Assembly: GCA_009823395.1 (NCBI GenBank)
Contig: CM020503.1
Location: forward strand, 3,996,501 to 4,060,500
DNA: 64,000 bases
Reading direction: 5' to 3'
Source of the DNA: Thamnaconus septentrionalis
Lineage: Eukaryota > Chordata > Actinopteri > Tetraodontiformes > Monacanthidae
Shown here: in pieces, positions 48,288-64,000 of the stretch
Layout: each line of letters starts with the position of its first letter
How positions within the stretch are numbered: the stretch's first letter is position 1
The notes under the pieces: generated by a model
Told to the model about the DNA's origin: nothing
The model's input: the letters and a program-made list of their open reading frames with translations, nothing else
Database searches by the model: none
Translations under genes and position numbers: made by a program

Positions 48288-49126
48288 TTCAGTATAAAGA
48301 TAAATACATGATACGTGATAGGGACGGAGTGCAGAGTGACACTGCCTGCACCTGCACAGAGCTGAGCACTTTAGCTCAGGCTGGGGACCAAACCACACCC
48401 CAACCCCGCCAGGTGGCAGCGATCCAGCCAGATGAACTGCACCAGAGGGCAGCAGCAGCACCGGAAGGGTAGTGACTCCTAACATTCCATTGCACGTTTG
48501 TAAAATTATTTCAGTTGAAATGACTTTAAACTGTAAGGGCTTCGCAAATCAAATAGGCATCCTGCCACCTGCTGGATATTCTCTGTAACTTCCAGCCCGT
48601 TGCACCGAACACTGTTTATTTTGAAGAGTGTTGACATTTTAGCATTATTCCGTTCAGCTGGTGGAAACATGATTTGACTATCAAGGTCAGCAAACAGAAC
48701 CCCTGTGCAACTTTACCTTGCATTTTTTTTAATCACTTAATAAAAAAGTTTCTTTAGTCACCCGAAGGACACACTGGAATGTGTGAAACACAGCTGACCG
48801 ATGCTTGCCACCAAATGTTAAGATGTAGACAGTTGATAACAGAAGCATAGTGTCAAAACAAGAGAGAACATAGAAATTGCATTATAAATGAATTTATTTT
48901 GCAAAATGTTTTAAAATAGACAGAACTGAAGGAACACAACTTGAGCTGAGCTGTCGTTACATTTCCCACACTTTAGAGGTGAACAAGGTATACGTTGAAC
49001 TCCTTCCACTCTTGAGCAATACTGTTTTCCTGTGGATGCCATATGCAAAATCCCAAAACACGATGATCTAGCTGCTTAGCTGTTAATGAGTTGCCTCACA
49101 AACAGAGTGGCGTTTTGTGAAGAGTG

Positions 49127-49132
49127 TTTATT
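49127..49132 (-). terminator. pdap1: Candidate poly(A) signal of pdap1
   Basis: TTTATT on the plus strand gives AATAAA in the sense of pdap1, about 1.0 kb after its stop. Other hexamers at about 49490 and 48897 could be used instead. Confidence 0.35.
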
Positions 49133-50166
49133 GTGGCATAAAGACAGTGAACTGGTCAGATGTAAACTCTGAAAAGGCAAACAAAGACAGAACCCCTCCG
49201 AATGAACTGTGGAAGATGCTATGAGAAACAGGGCAAGGCTGCAGTTACTGAGGCGGTCTGAGACGGTGCTTTCAGCTGCCGTCTTCAGTGCCCTTTAGAG
49301 GAAGTTCCAGTAATATTCCTGACGGTCAAAGTGAAATACAAAAAAAACATTTTGACCACTTTTGAACAGACAGCAACAACAAAGCGGAGTGAGAGAAGTG
49401 TGATTTTGGGGGTGGGTGGGAGGAATGGTAGGAGCTCTGCACATCTGTGCAACGTTGTGGTATGACGAGGGCGTTTTGTATCTAAAACTTTATTATTTTC
49501 AAATTGGTTTAAAATAAAGCTGATGAAAATGGAGAAACAATATTTCAGATCCTGTTTAGATGGTGTGTGAAGGAGGGAGGGAGGGGGGATCAAAGGAAAA
49601 ATCATCAAAACGTTTTGGAGATTACATCACTTTAGCAACATGTCATCAAAAACTAACCTGTAAAATTCCTATCAGATGATTTTATTTTTCATCATCTGTC
49701 ATCAATGTTGCTTATAAAACTGGCCAGATGAGAGGAAAAGCAAAGCACCATAGAGTTACAATGCACTCCTGCTCAACTCATCCGTCCAGTCGATAAGCAA
49801 ACTCGTGTTAGGTATCCTTGAAAAGAATCATAATGCATGAAAAGAATGGAAACAACTTCAGCAGCTTTTGAATTAAGACCCAAGGTGGACATGAGAGGAG
49901 CAAAGAGGCGGTCGAGCGCTTGGAAAACCTGTGACTGTGAGACACAGGCATCCCAAGCGCTGCATTCCTCTTCGATCCGCACGGCTCCACCCGTTTTCCC
50001 TGCCCCTGAACCGATGCCATGGAAGACCCCACGACCCTCGGGTTTGACATGAGGGACGGGAGATCAGGAGCACCCCTCATACGACGTGTCATGGTGTGGT
50101 CCCCCTCCCCCCTCCTCCTTCTCTCACCGTCCCTCTATGTGTATGTTGGAGCTGACAGGAGGAAGA

Positions 50167-53100
50167 CTAGCGTTTTCCTTTGGCTTCCTCGGCGTCTCTC
50201 TCTGGGAGAAGGGGGAAAAAAGAGAAGCGCGATCCATCAGAGGAGGGTTTTTTCGTACGAGCCTGGTTTTGGGACAACGCTGAATGTAAGAAACAGTAAC
50301 AGGATGCAGCAGCTGAACATAAAGGGAATTGACTTTTCCTTTTGTTTAAAGCAGGCATGGGCAAACTACATTAAGCTTCAAGTTTAAGTTGTTAAGCTTT
50401 TTAATCCGGCCCCTTGAAGAAATGATATTAATAGTAAGTAATAAAATAGCTGTATTTCATCCATTCTTCCAGTGTTTTAATTGCCATTTCAATAAAGAGC
50501 TAAATACTGTGGGGCTTTTGTTGTAAGGCTTTTGTTCAATTTCAATTGACATTGAAGCACGTTTCCTACACATCCCATGATGCATTTGCTCCTCCTATGA
50601 GGTGGGTCACCACAATACTCCATCCATCTGCTCTGGCCCCCCTGTCCATTGTGGCCCACCAGTCAAAAAGTTTGCCCACCCCTGGTTTAGAGGGTTGCAA
50701 CTTCACAGGGGAATTCAGTTGATTTTACCTTAAATGCAGCTGGATTGCTGACCAGCTAAGCTCCAGTCTCGATGGAGCCAATCATTTTAATATGCGAGCG
50801 ATCAGAGTCCTTTAAACTGAATTGCAACAAAAACAAGACGGGTGTTTTGTTGCTTTGCAAACGCTATCAGTTCGTCTCCAGGTGGATATTTGAAACTAAT
50901 TCACAGGTACAACCTGGTGCGTCTGGTGGAAATTCTAGGTGTCGTCTCCTCACCTTTCCTGATCTCGTCTCTCTTCTTGGCAGCTTCCTCCCTCTGTTTC
51001 TTGATGATGGCCAGCCGGGCCAGGTCCGCCTTGGCCTGATCAGTCTTCCCCTCGCTATGGAGCTTGTTGTAGCGCTCTTTTGACTTCAGCTTCTCAATCT
51101 CCTCTCTTTTGGGGAAAACCAAGAAGATGCTCGCAGTAAGACAAGGAGACTTGACTGCAGACGCAAGTTTGAAACATGGTTGAAGAAAAAATAACCCTCT
51201 AAAAACATATGCAGCTGTGGTCTACAAATGAAATGTTTAAGGTTTAAATGTGACTGCCCCCCCCCAGACACAGAAGAGGCGTCCATTATTGAGGAGAAAT
51301 CTTGAGACTATTGAAAAGAGATGTTGAGACACTCACCTCTCCCTGCGAGACAGCTCTTTAGGAGCGTTTACGTCGACATCGGCCACTTTCTTGTTCTTCT
51401 GAGACACGCGGTTGGGATTCTCTATCTCAATGAGCCCCTCCACTCCACTCCTCTTTTTGGTCTGTGAGCAAAAAGTGACCCCCACCACCACCACATTGCA
51501 TTACTGACACTTCTTAGCTTCTGAAATGCAACAACAAAAGTAGGGCTGTCCCGATCCGATATTGATATCGGATATCGGTCCGATATCAGCCAAAAAAGGA
51601 ATATCGGATTATATCGGACGTCATCTTAAGTCTCCGATATTAACACTCCGATAGAAAGCAGTCCATTCTACTCAGGCGAAAAAAGAATCTCCACATCATG
51701 CTCGGACTGCAGAAAGTGGAGATGGAGGAGTCAGGGTCATCACGACTTTAGTTAACTGACAATATTGTTTTGTTGTTTTTTTGTTCCTGCTCTCAGTTGT
51801 TTTCAGAATATACGAGCAGTAAACTTGTTAATTTGTTTTGAATTGTTTGCACTATAAGTTATTTGGGTCATTGTTCACGGCCTCCTGATATATTTTTGAA
51901 TTTATTTTTTCTATTTCGCAGTTTTTTTAATAATTGTTAATAATAAGTGATATGTTCTCCAATACAACTGTTTTTGAAACTTATTCTCTGTTTGAGTAAT
52001 ATCACTTGATGCTGCCTTTTTTAACACTCCACACTACAGAATAAATAAATAAAAAGTATGTTTCATTTGTAGCATGCTGAAATCGGATTGATATCGGTAT
52101 CGGCCGATATTCAAGGTTGAAATATCGGTATCGTATCGGAAGTGAAAATATAATATCGGGACAGCCCGAAACAAAAGTAAACAGTGTGACACAATTTGGA
52201 AGTAATTTCCAGAGACTATTAAACCAAACATACAATTATGCTCAGTCATGTAATTAATATCAAGTTCTCACTTTTAGTACACCTGTGAATCATGTCAGGA
52301 ATGATTTTTTCTTTCTTAAGTACAACTAAACCACCAGAACTTCACACATAGGTGGGATGGGGTGAAATGGATGTTAGGCAAACAAACTACAGTCAATCTA
52401 ATAGCGTCATTATTTGTATAACAAACCCTGATTACTTATTTACAGCTCTGCGAACGTCCACACACCGATCAACAAAAACAACATGAACAGCATGAATAGG
52501 TGGATCTCCAGCGACGCTAATGTCACACTGAGTCACTCACGGTGGATTCATCCTCGCTGCTGCTCTCCTCGTCGGAGTTCGACTCCGAGGAGCCCTCCTT
52601 CTCTGCGCCAGCGCTCTCCTCCTGTCGATGCCAAGTGCACAGCACAGTTATGCTGCGGTCCATGTTTATAACCCGTCTCGAATGGTATTTAAATTTATTT
52701 ACCCACCAACTCTCTCTGGGCTTTCATTTGCCGGTCGATCTCATCGGGGTTGCTGAATTGCTTCCCTCTGCCCTTGTGGCCTTTTCTCCCTGAAGCACAG
52801 AAATTGGAGTTGACACAAATGGGACACAGAGGTTAACAATTCATTTCAGACAGAATAAGAGTACATTATCTTAACATCCTACACAATAAGAGACAGAGAA
52901 TCAAACGACTTGATATGATTCAATAATGCTTTAAAACATGCTTGTTGAACATTAAAAGGTAGGACGATTTCCATTTTCATCAAGACCTTCATTGGCTCAG
53001 GCTACGTTTCAACTAACTGACACGCTGCAACAATGCCGACCTAAATTAGTTATTTATTGATTTATCTATTTTACAAAGTATATTGAAAAGCGGGACTTTA

Positions 53101-53559
53101 GGTTATGACGTCAGAAATGGTGAGCTTCTTGAACTCGGAAAAAAGGAATGGCAGGAAGGCTGCAGTTTGCTCATTCGTGCCAAACTAAAAATAAACTGTC
53201 GAAATTAATTCAAAAATCCATTCGTTTGAGTGAGAGAATGTGTAACGTCTACGTCAGCCGTGTTTGACGAAAAAAATAAAACACGAGTGCTTTCAATACT
53301 GAATACTCGTCACACACAACAGTTAAAATGTGTTCATGGAACGACATTAATTACTCCAATATAGAGAACAGGGTTTTATTTCACCGCATATGCTCACAAA
53401 CACAACCTGCTAACCGGTTAACATGCTAACAGCTAAGCATGTGTGAGTTCAACGCGGATTCGCAGTACTTTGGCTAACAATTAGCTGCTAGGTCTTAGCT
53501 TCAGCTCGCTAAGAGCGGCATGTAAGATTTTCTTCATTACACTTACCGCCCCGAGGCAT
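50167..53559 (-). CDS. pdap1: PDGFA-associated protein 1 (PAP1/HASPP28-like), 6 exons, 162 aa
   Basis: PDAP1 is a small, charged, heat-stable phosphoprotein that binds PDGF-A and has been tied to mRNA and translation control. Exons: 53559-53547, 52789-52707, 52621-52541, 51461-51337, 51105-50954, 50201-50167, with matching phases. The N-terminus [19 protein letters not shown] and [13 protein letters not shown] match the family. An acidic serine run follows ([15 protein letters not shown]), then [31 protein letters not shown] and the conserved helix [19 protein letters not shown]. Human PDAP1 has 181 residues. This protein ends in AEEAKGKR and lacks the usual short tail after KR (M-Q-S-L-S in human), and the acidic region is shorter. 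The first coding exon is only 13 nt. Confidence 0.92.
50352..50684. mobile_element. 333-bp hAT-type (Charlie-like) MITE, family A copy 1
   Basis: Starts CAGGCATGGGCAAACT and ends AGTTTGCCCACCCCTG, inverted repeats with few mismatches, and is flanked by GTTTAAAG (50344-50351) and GTTTAGAG (50685-50692), a 7-of-8 target duplication. Inside are AATCCGGCCCC and GTGGCCCACCAGTCAAAAAG, shared with 63424-63730. It sits in intron 5 of pdap1. Confidence 0.8.
51541..52169. mobile_element. 629-bp non-autonomous hAT element with exact 8-bp TSD
   Basis: Ends are TAGGGCTGTCCCGAT and ATCGGGACAGCCCGA (14 of 15 as inverted repeats). Exact flanking duplications AACAAAAG lie at 51533-51540 and 52170-52177. The subterminal sequence is rich in CCGATAT/ATATCGG words, probable transposase-binding repeats. 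No transposase frame is present. It lies in intron 3 of pdap1. Confidence 0.9.
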
Positions 53560-53719
53560 TCTTCCAAGTTAGATAAACCGCTGTGGTAAAGTAAAGTGGC
53601 CTGAGAGGTGTGACCTAGCACGACTGCAAAGATTTCTGTAGAAGAAAAGGCGAAAAAACTAATTGTCTCCCGCTGTCAGAGGGAACGACGTCTATACGCT
53701 ACATCCACGCACTGTTAAA

Positions 53720-53731
53720 TGCGCATGCGCA
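53720..53731. promoter_or_regulatory. pdap1: Perfect NRF1 palindrome in the pdap1 promoter
   Basis: TGCGCATGCGCA matches the NRF1 consensus exactly and is its own reverse complement. It lies 161 bp upstream of the pdap1 ATG in a locally CpG-rich segment (ACCGCCGGCGCGGC follows), as in TATA-less housekeeping promoters. Confidence 0.65.
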
Positions 53732-54213
53732 CTGTGAATGCTCACTCAACCGCCGGCGCGGCAGGTTATAGCGTTCATGACACCTGCGCCACTCATCAGC
53801 TCATCTTATTGCTTTTCACAGTGAGGTCAAGCAGCAGTACATCGACCCAGTTAAGTTTTCTCTTATTCAAAAGGCAACAAAAACCGTGAATAGTTGTGAA
53901 CGTTTTGTCATTTTCATGTAAACCCCTATTCCTCCTAGCAAGTTATGCGATGTTGTGATTCTTCTGTTGCATGTTGAAGACCTACAATTTTGAAAACGTT
54001 GCATATTATGACACTTTTGCATTGAAGACCTATATCGTCTATGCTAACTTTAAATAAATATCATGTACATCCACTTTGTAGTGATTTTCTTCCCTTCAAG
54101 TCCAAACTAGACAGTGTTTGGTCATGTGTGCACTTTTCACTTCGTTCTTGTGAGTGCACGATTATGAAAATAAAAAAAAGAAGCATTCCATCGATTGAGT
54201 AGTATAATGAAGT

Positions 54214-54219
54214 TTTAAT
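54214..54219 (-). terminator. cby1: Candidate ATTAAA poly(A) signal of cby1
   Basis: TTTAAT on the plus strand reads ATTAAA in the sense of cby1, about 155 bases after its stop at 54373. It is the common variant signal; no AATAAA is closer. Confidence 0.4.
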
Positions 54220-54372
54220 GAATAATAAAAAAGAAAGTACAAATAAGCCATATTAAAAAACAACACTAAAATGCTCAAGAACAATTCTTATCATACAGAT
54301 GTACAAATCTTGAAGTCTGAAGGGAACACATTGTAGTGGATGAGCGCTGACGTGGGCATATTGTCAGGGTTA

Positions 54373-55263
54373 TCATTTCTTTCTTTGGGGGTGACTCTTT
54401 ATATCTTCCACTTCTTTCTCCATCAGGTGGTACTCCACTGTTGTCTCTGTCAACTACAAGATACATATGAGTCATATCAACTGTCAATGTCAGACATGCA
54501 CCTAAGTCAAAAGCATGACTAATGAGGCCCATCAGTAATTACTCCCTATGTTGAAGTCATTGCAAATGTTTATTAATAATACATATTGCATGTGTTATCT
54601 TTCTGACAATGTGAGGGCCACACCGGGGGTTTGTTTTTACCATGTCAAGGAGAATTTCAATCTTCAGTTTCAGAAGGTTGTTTTCTTCCTCCAGCTGCAC
54701 ATTTTTCTTCCTGAGGCGCTGCAGTTCCCTTCCAGACACATTCCCACCAGACTCTAGGTTCAACAGGTGGGGAAAAATAAATCTAGGTTGAGCACGAGAC
54801 GTATTAACTGGTGTTCTCTGAATCTGCGTTACTTCAGTCAGTACCTGTGTTCCAATGTCCACCTTCAAATTTCCATGTCTGACCTTCAATGTTCAACACA
54901 GGAGGCCCAAATTCAAGGCCCAACTCCACTTCTCTTGTTGAGCGATCCAACTGCCACAACAATGTAAAAATAGACAGATAGGTGGTTGGTCAAGATTTAC
55001 TGGAAATGCACCCGATTTTAGGATAGCACATTACAAACAATGTTATGTTAACTTTTATTTAGTAATCTCACGCTTGATTTCATAATGTTGATAAAAAAAT
55101 AAAAAAAATAAATAGAATCCATGAAATATGTAACTATATAGGATCGATATTTAGCAGGACGATGAGGTCAGAAAACAAAACTCACGGTGTGAAGACTGGA
55201 AAGAGATGCAGATTTGCGAGGAGGGATCTTCTTCGGGCTGAACGTGTTTCCAAAGAGGGGCAT
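54373..55263 (-). CDS. cby1: Chibby homolog 1 (beta-catenin antagonist, basal body protein), 4 coding exons, 125 aa
   Basis: Chibby binds beta-catenin with 14-3-3 to export it from the nucleus, and helps basal bodies dock for ciliogenesis. Exons: 55263-55186, 54950-54845, 54753-54641 and 54453-54373, phases consistent. The protein starts MPLFGNTFSPKK, then IPPRKSASLSSLHT with the 14-3-3 site serine at residue 20. Next come LDRSTREVELGLEFGPP and WKFEGGHW, then a leucine-zipper coiled coil (REVQ-like RELQRLRKKNVQLEEENNLL and KLKIEILLDM), and a basic end (HLMEKEVEDI, QRKK). Human CBY1 has 126 residues. The acceptor just upstream of the ATG (ACAG|GACC, near 55285) indicates one or more noncoding 5' exons, with candidate donors near 55493 and 55577. 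Confidence 0.94.
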
Positions 55264-55428
55264 TTTTAGCGATTTTTTGAGGTCCTGTGAACAAGACCAG
55301 GAAGCATGAGCACCATGGACCATAGTCTTAGGTACGAAGGGAAAATATCGGCATTCACAATAAAGCGTATCATTTTCTACTTGGGCACAGTTTTTCCCCA
55401 CTAGCAAAATACCCACAGCCTGTTTGAC

Positions 55429-55446
55429 GTTGCCATCGATACAAAC
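55429..55446. promoter_or_regulatory. cby1: X-box-like half site upstream of cby1
   Basis: GTTGCCATCGATACAAAC has a perfect left RFX half (GTTGCC) and a poor right half. RFX factors drive cilia genes, so the site is plausible for cby1, but one weak half makes it tentative. Confidence 0.25.
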
Positions 55447-55849
55447 GCTATACTAAGCTAATGCTAGGTGGCTAACACTAATGTGCACCACTCATACCTG
55501 ACTTAAAATAAACCCGTTGTCTGGTCCCCAGCTCAGGTTAGTAGTTGATGAAAAATGAAAAGGCTAATACTTTACCTCCATACTGACTATTCATTTATAT
55601 TTAAGCGTCGAGGTTGAAATAATTTCCCCACTGAACAGACGGTCTGTCGGGCATCGAGCTTCTCGATGAAACCAGTCTTTTCAGCAAGTACTTGGCTCCT
55701 TTATGAATTCGATACCCGACGTTGTCGTTTTGTTCGTTTACTTTTGAATGGATTAAACTAATGCCTCCACCACACAGCCAAAAAACAACCGACAACGCAA
55801 CTTTAATGTGATATGAAAGCTTGTAAGTCAAACGATCTACTCTTGCTTC

Positions 55850-55860
55850 TGCGCAAGCGT
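55850..55860. promoter_or_regulatory. cby1: NRF1-like site near the probable cby1 promoter
   Basis: TGCGCAAGCGT differs little from the NRF1 consensus TGCGCANGCGC. It lies about 590 bp upstream of the ATG, beyond the candidate noncoding exons. Confidence 0.35.
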
Positions 55861-56274
55861 GAACGTTCCATCCGAGTTACGGTTATTGATGTAGCTATAC
55901 GGCATATATTATATTATAGTTTTAAAGCGTGAATAAATTGTTAATAACATGGGTGAGCTTAGGTATTACACCAAACCCCAATGCTTCAGGCGTTCTGAGT
56001 AATCGGCGCTGTTTGATAGCTTGAGTTCAGACGGGTCCAAATGTTTACCCTATTTAGAGAAGATGGTGGAATCTTCCGTTTAGCGTACTCCCATCAAGTC
56101 AATATAAACAATTGATGAAATTAACTTTTGAAATATATTAATACAGTCAAAAGGTTGATAATATGAACTCATTATATTATCAATTATGAACAATTGATTT
56201 CAACAATTTAAAGTATTGAACCACTAGCTGTAATGAAACTATAAGTAGGGGTAAGTACCTATACTGAGCGTGAA

Positions 56275-56347
56275 GCCCCAGTGGCCTAATGGATAAGGCA
56301 CTGGCCTCCTAAGCCAGGGATTGTGGGTTCGAGTCCCATCTGGGGTG
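56275..56347 (+). tRNA. tRNA-Arg (anticodon CCT)
   Basis: The 73-base sequence folds as a standard cloverleaf. The acceptor stem is GCCCCAG against CTGGGGT with a terminal G-U. The D arm is GGCCTAATGGATAAGGC. The anticodon stem CTGGC/GCCAG encloses loop CTCCTAA, so the anticodon is CCT (reads AGG). The T arm is GTGGGTTCGAGTCCCAT, with one G-U pair at its base. Box A and box B (GGTTCGAGTCC) are intact, and a TTTT terminator follows at 56354-56357. The CCA end is not encoded, as is normal in eukaryotes. It lies between divergent cby1 and get4. Confidence 0.97.
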
Positions 56348-56455
56348 GAAACCTTTTGCTCATAACAATGCAAACCGATAGACTAATGTCTCTTAAGGGG
56401 GTTATTTATACCTAGATTTTATTTTTTTAATGCGTTCAGTGACATCGCCGTTTCA

Positions 56456-56480
56456 AAAACAAAACAAAACAAAACAAAAC
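56456..56480. repeat. (AAAAC)n pentanucleotide repeat
   Basis: Five AAAAC units shortly after the tRNA gene. Confidence 0.8.
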
Positions 56481-56906
56481 TTCCGTGCGCATTGATGAAA
56501 ACGAGACTTTGGTTTTGGTGACCGGCTGCGAGGTGTCCAACTATGCAGATTCCTAATTGTACTGGTCGCATGAGCGCAAGCATGCCTTTATGTTATGTTA
56601 CTGAAATTATATATTATATTGGAAAACTAATGTATGTATTTTGACAGTGTGTGTAAGTTTAAAAGCATTTATTTTTATTCTGTTTTTTTCTCGACTCCGC
56701 TGGTTTACGGGTCATAGACTTCTTCTATATATTTAATAATCGAAGTTTATATTTTAAACATGTGGCTGATTAGTATTGAACATTTTTCATATCATGATGT
56801 TGTACTCATCATTACGTGGCAGTTATACATACATGCATCAAAGTTTATTTTTTTTTTTGGTTTTTTTTTAAAAATAAAGTTAGAATAAACATGTCTTTCC
56901 CACAAG

Positions 56907-57108
56907 GGTAAGAGAGGCCACTGTGTACTGGGTTGCTGCGCAGAGGAAGAGTGTGATCGATGAAGGACTGGGTGTTGGAAGTGCAGGGAGGAGCCTACGG
57001 GTTCTTCAACAACACACTGTTCATGACTGGATGGGATAGAGGTAACACACAGGAAGATGAAATCACCTATTTCTTGGCTGGCTATCTTGAAGTTTACCTT
57101 ACGACTGG
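56907..57108 (+). pseudogene. Relic of a phospholipase-B-like (PLBD1-type) exon, frameshifted
   Basis: PLBD proteins are lysosomal N-terminal-nucleophile amidases. One frame reads EATVYWVAAQRKSVIDEG. After a one-base shift another frame reads VLEVQGGAYGFFNNTLFMTG, then W-D-R and DEITYFLAGYLEVYLTTG up to a good donor (GG|GTGAGT). The order, the motif AYGF(F/Y)NN, T-G-W and the block FLAG(Y/F)LE-YLT match the start of PLBD1-family proteins. About eight residues between TGW and DEI seem lost compared with human PLBD1. A stop codon sits in the second frame just before the shift point, so the exon is broken. No other PLBD exon was found nearby. The match is from memory. Confidence 0.6.
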
Positions 57109-57262
57109 GTGAGTGAAATATTTCAGAGAATAAATTGTAAATAAAGCATTGAATATATGTCACACCGAAACTCTTTAAACCTGTGTGATTGGCCACTGAG
57201 TCGCTTCAAATATTAGACCTGATCGAATACAGTGATAATGTAAGGATTTTGTTACTCTAGGG

Positions 57263-57596
57263 CAGTGTACCATGAGATAATGTCAGGTGTGCTGTGAAAA
57301 ATTATCAAATTTCACTTAAGTGGCCTAAAAAAAATAATAACATTCCATTGTGGAGTGACTGTGTTTTAAAAGGAATAGGCCCATTTTGCTCCCTCAATTC
57401 CTCCCAAATATCAGCTTTGAGTTCATCTAAACAATCCCACGTTTCACCCTGAGTGAGTACTAATAAATAGAGACTATGTTGTCATTATTAGGCTAAAAAA
57501 AGTATCATTTTATAATATTTTTGGTTGGTGGTGTGCCATGGGATATTTTTCAATGAAACAAAAATGCCGTGGCTCAAAAAAGGTTGAAAACCACTG
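57263..57596. mobile_element. 334-bp hAT-type MITE with 7-of-8 TSD
   Basis: Begins CAGTGTACCATGAG and ends GGTTGAAAACCACTG; the right end is the common CAGTGGTTTTCAACC hAT terminus, the left end is degenerate. Flanks are CTCTAGGG (57255-57262) and CTCTAGAG (57597-57604). Inside, GTGTGCTGTGAAAAATTATC and GTGTGCCATGGGATATTTTT resemble each other in inverted context. It lies just after the PLBD relic. Confidence 0.75.
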
Positions 57597-58003
57597 CTCT
57601 AGAGGTCAACTTAGTCTCTTTTGCACATGTCTTGAGAAGCATTTTCACTAACTATAGAATATAATGGACATCAGATTTTGTCTGATTTAAGCCTGCAATT
57701 TTGCAGTTAATCATGATCATAAAAAATATAGATTAAAAAAACAAACATCCATAACAGTACCTTAACAACTCTCGCAGGCGATATTGCAAAGCCTCGTCAC
57801 AAAATGTACAACTACAATGTACTTTAAAAAAATAAAATAAAAAATTGGACGCCGACCAAAATAACACGATATCTTCCGTTGCTCTAATTTGGAACGCAGC
57901 GCAAATACCGGCTACGGCAAGCACAGACGGCCAAATTTGATGACCGCTCCTCGGTTGCGTTACTACAGCAGTCAGTTCCAGCGCTGCCGCAGAGCCAACA
58001 ACG

Positions 58004-63867
<5,864 letters not shown>

Positions 63868-64000
63868 AGGCACGTCCAGGATGACAAGATCAAAGAAACA
63901 CAACACGAAGAAGGAGAGGAGGAAGACCACGCGGCCTCCCTCCTCTACCTCCTCCAGGAGGACGGGCCAAGGTGCCTGTGTCTTCCACAGGTGTGCCGTT

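Overview
This window is nuclear DNA from a teleost fish. It has vertebrate genes split into many short exons with GT-AG introns, long CA/GT and TA microsatellites, several fish-type non-autonomous hAT and TA- or TTAA-flanked elements, and a vertebrate tRNA gene. The set CDC42EP1-SH3BP1-CBY1-TNRC6B matches genes that lie together on human 22q13.1. PDAP1 and GET4, which are on chromosome 7 in human, are mixed in. No prokaryotic or viral operon is present.

Layout: (1) 1-2.1 kb, minus strand: the 5' end of a TNRC6 gene (tnrc6b by best guess), with a noncoding first exon, a first coding exon of 19 codons and a 22-nt micro-exon. (2) 2.1-4.8 kb, plus strand: a complete seven-exon gene for a 322-residue endonuclease IV (Nfo/APN1-type) AP endonuclease, sharing a CpG-rich divergent promoter with tnrc6b. 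(3) 4.85-22.9 kb: 18 kb with no convincing coding exon, but with repeats, one clean hAT element, a degenerate minisatellite and an isolated TATA box. (4) 22.9-35.9 kb, plus strand: cdc42ep1 (Borg5), with a noncoding exon 1, a 7-kb intron and two coding exons. (5) 36.2-47.6 kb, minus strand: sh3bp1, 18 coding exons, a BAR-RhoGAP protein of 709 residues, convergent with cdc42ep1. (6) 48.9-53.6 kb, minus strand: pdap1, six exons. (7) 54.2-55.8 kb, minus strand: cby1, four coding exons. (8) 56.28 kb: tRNA-Arg(CCT). (9) 56.9-57.1 kb: a frameshifted relic of one phospholipase-B-like (PLBD1-type) exon. (10) 58.0-63.9 kb, plus strand: get4, nine exons, complete.

The genes are independent housekeeping or cytoskeletal units, not an operon. 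Two thematic links exist. cdc42ep1 (a CDC42 effector) and sh3bp1 (a Rac/CDC42 GAP) are adjacent and convergent, as neighbours of the same two genes are in human. tnrc6b and the AP endonuclease share one promoter region.

The most interesting items are the intact endonuclease IV gene (mammals rely on APE1 and lack this family), the decayed PLBD exon, a non-canonical GC-AG intron that the reading frame of sh3bp1 requires, a tandem NAGNAG acceptor in its last exon, paired perfect octamers upstream of cdc42ep1, and mobile elements with exact or near-exact target-site duplications. All exon joins come from reading frame, splice consensus and remembered family sequences; no alignment could be run.
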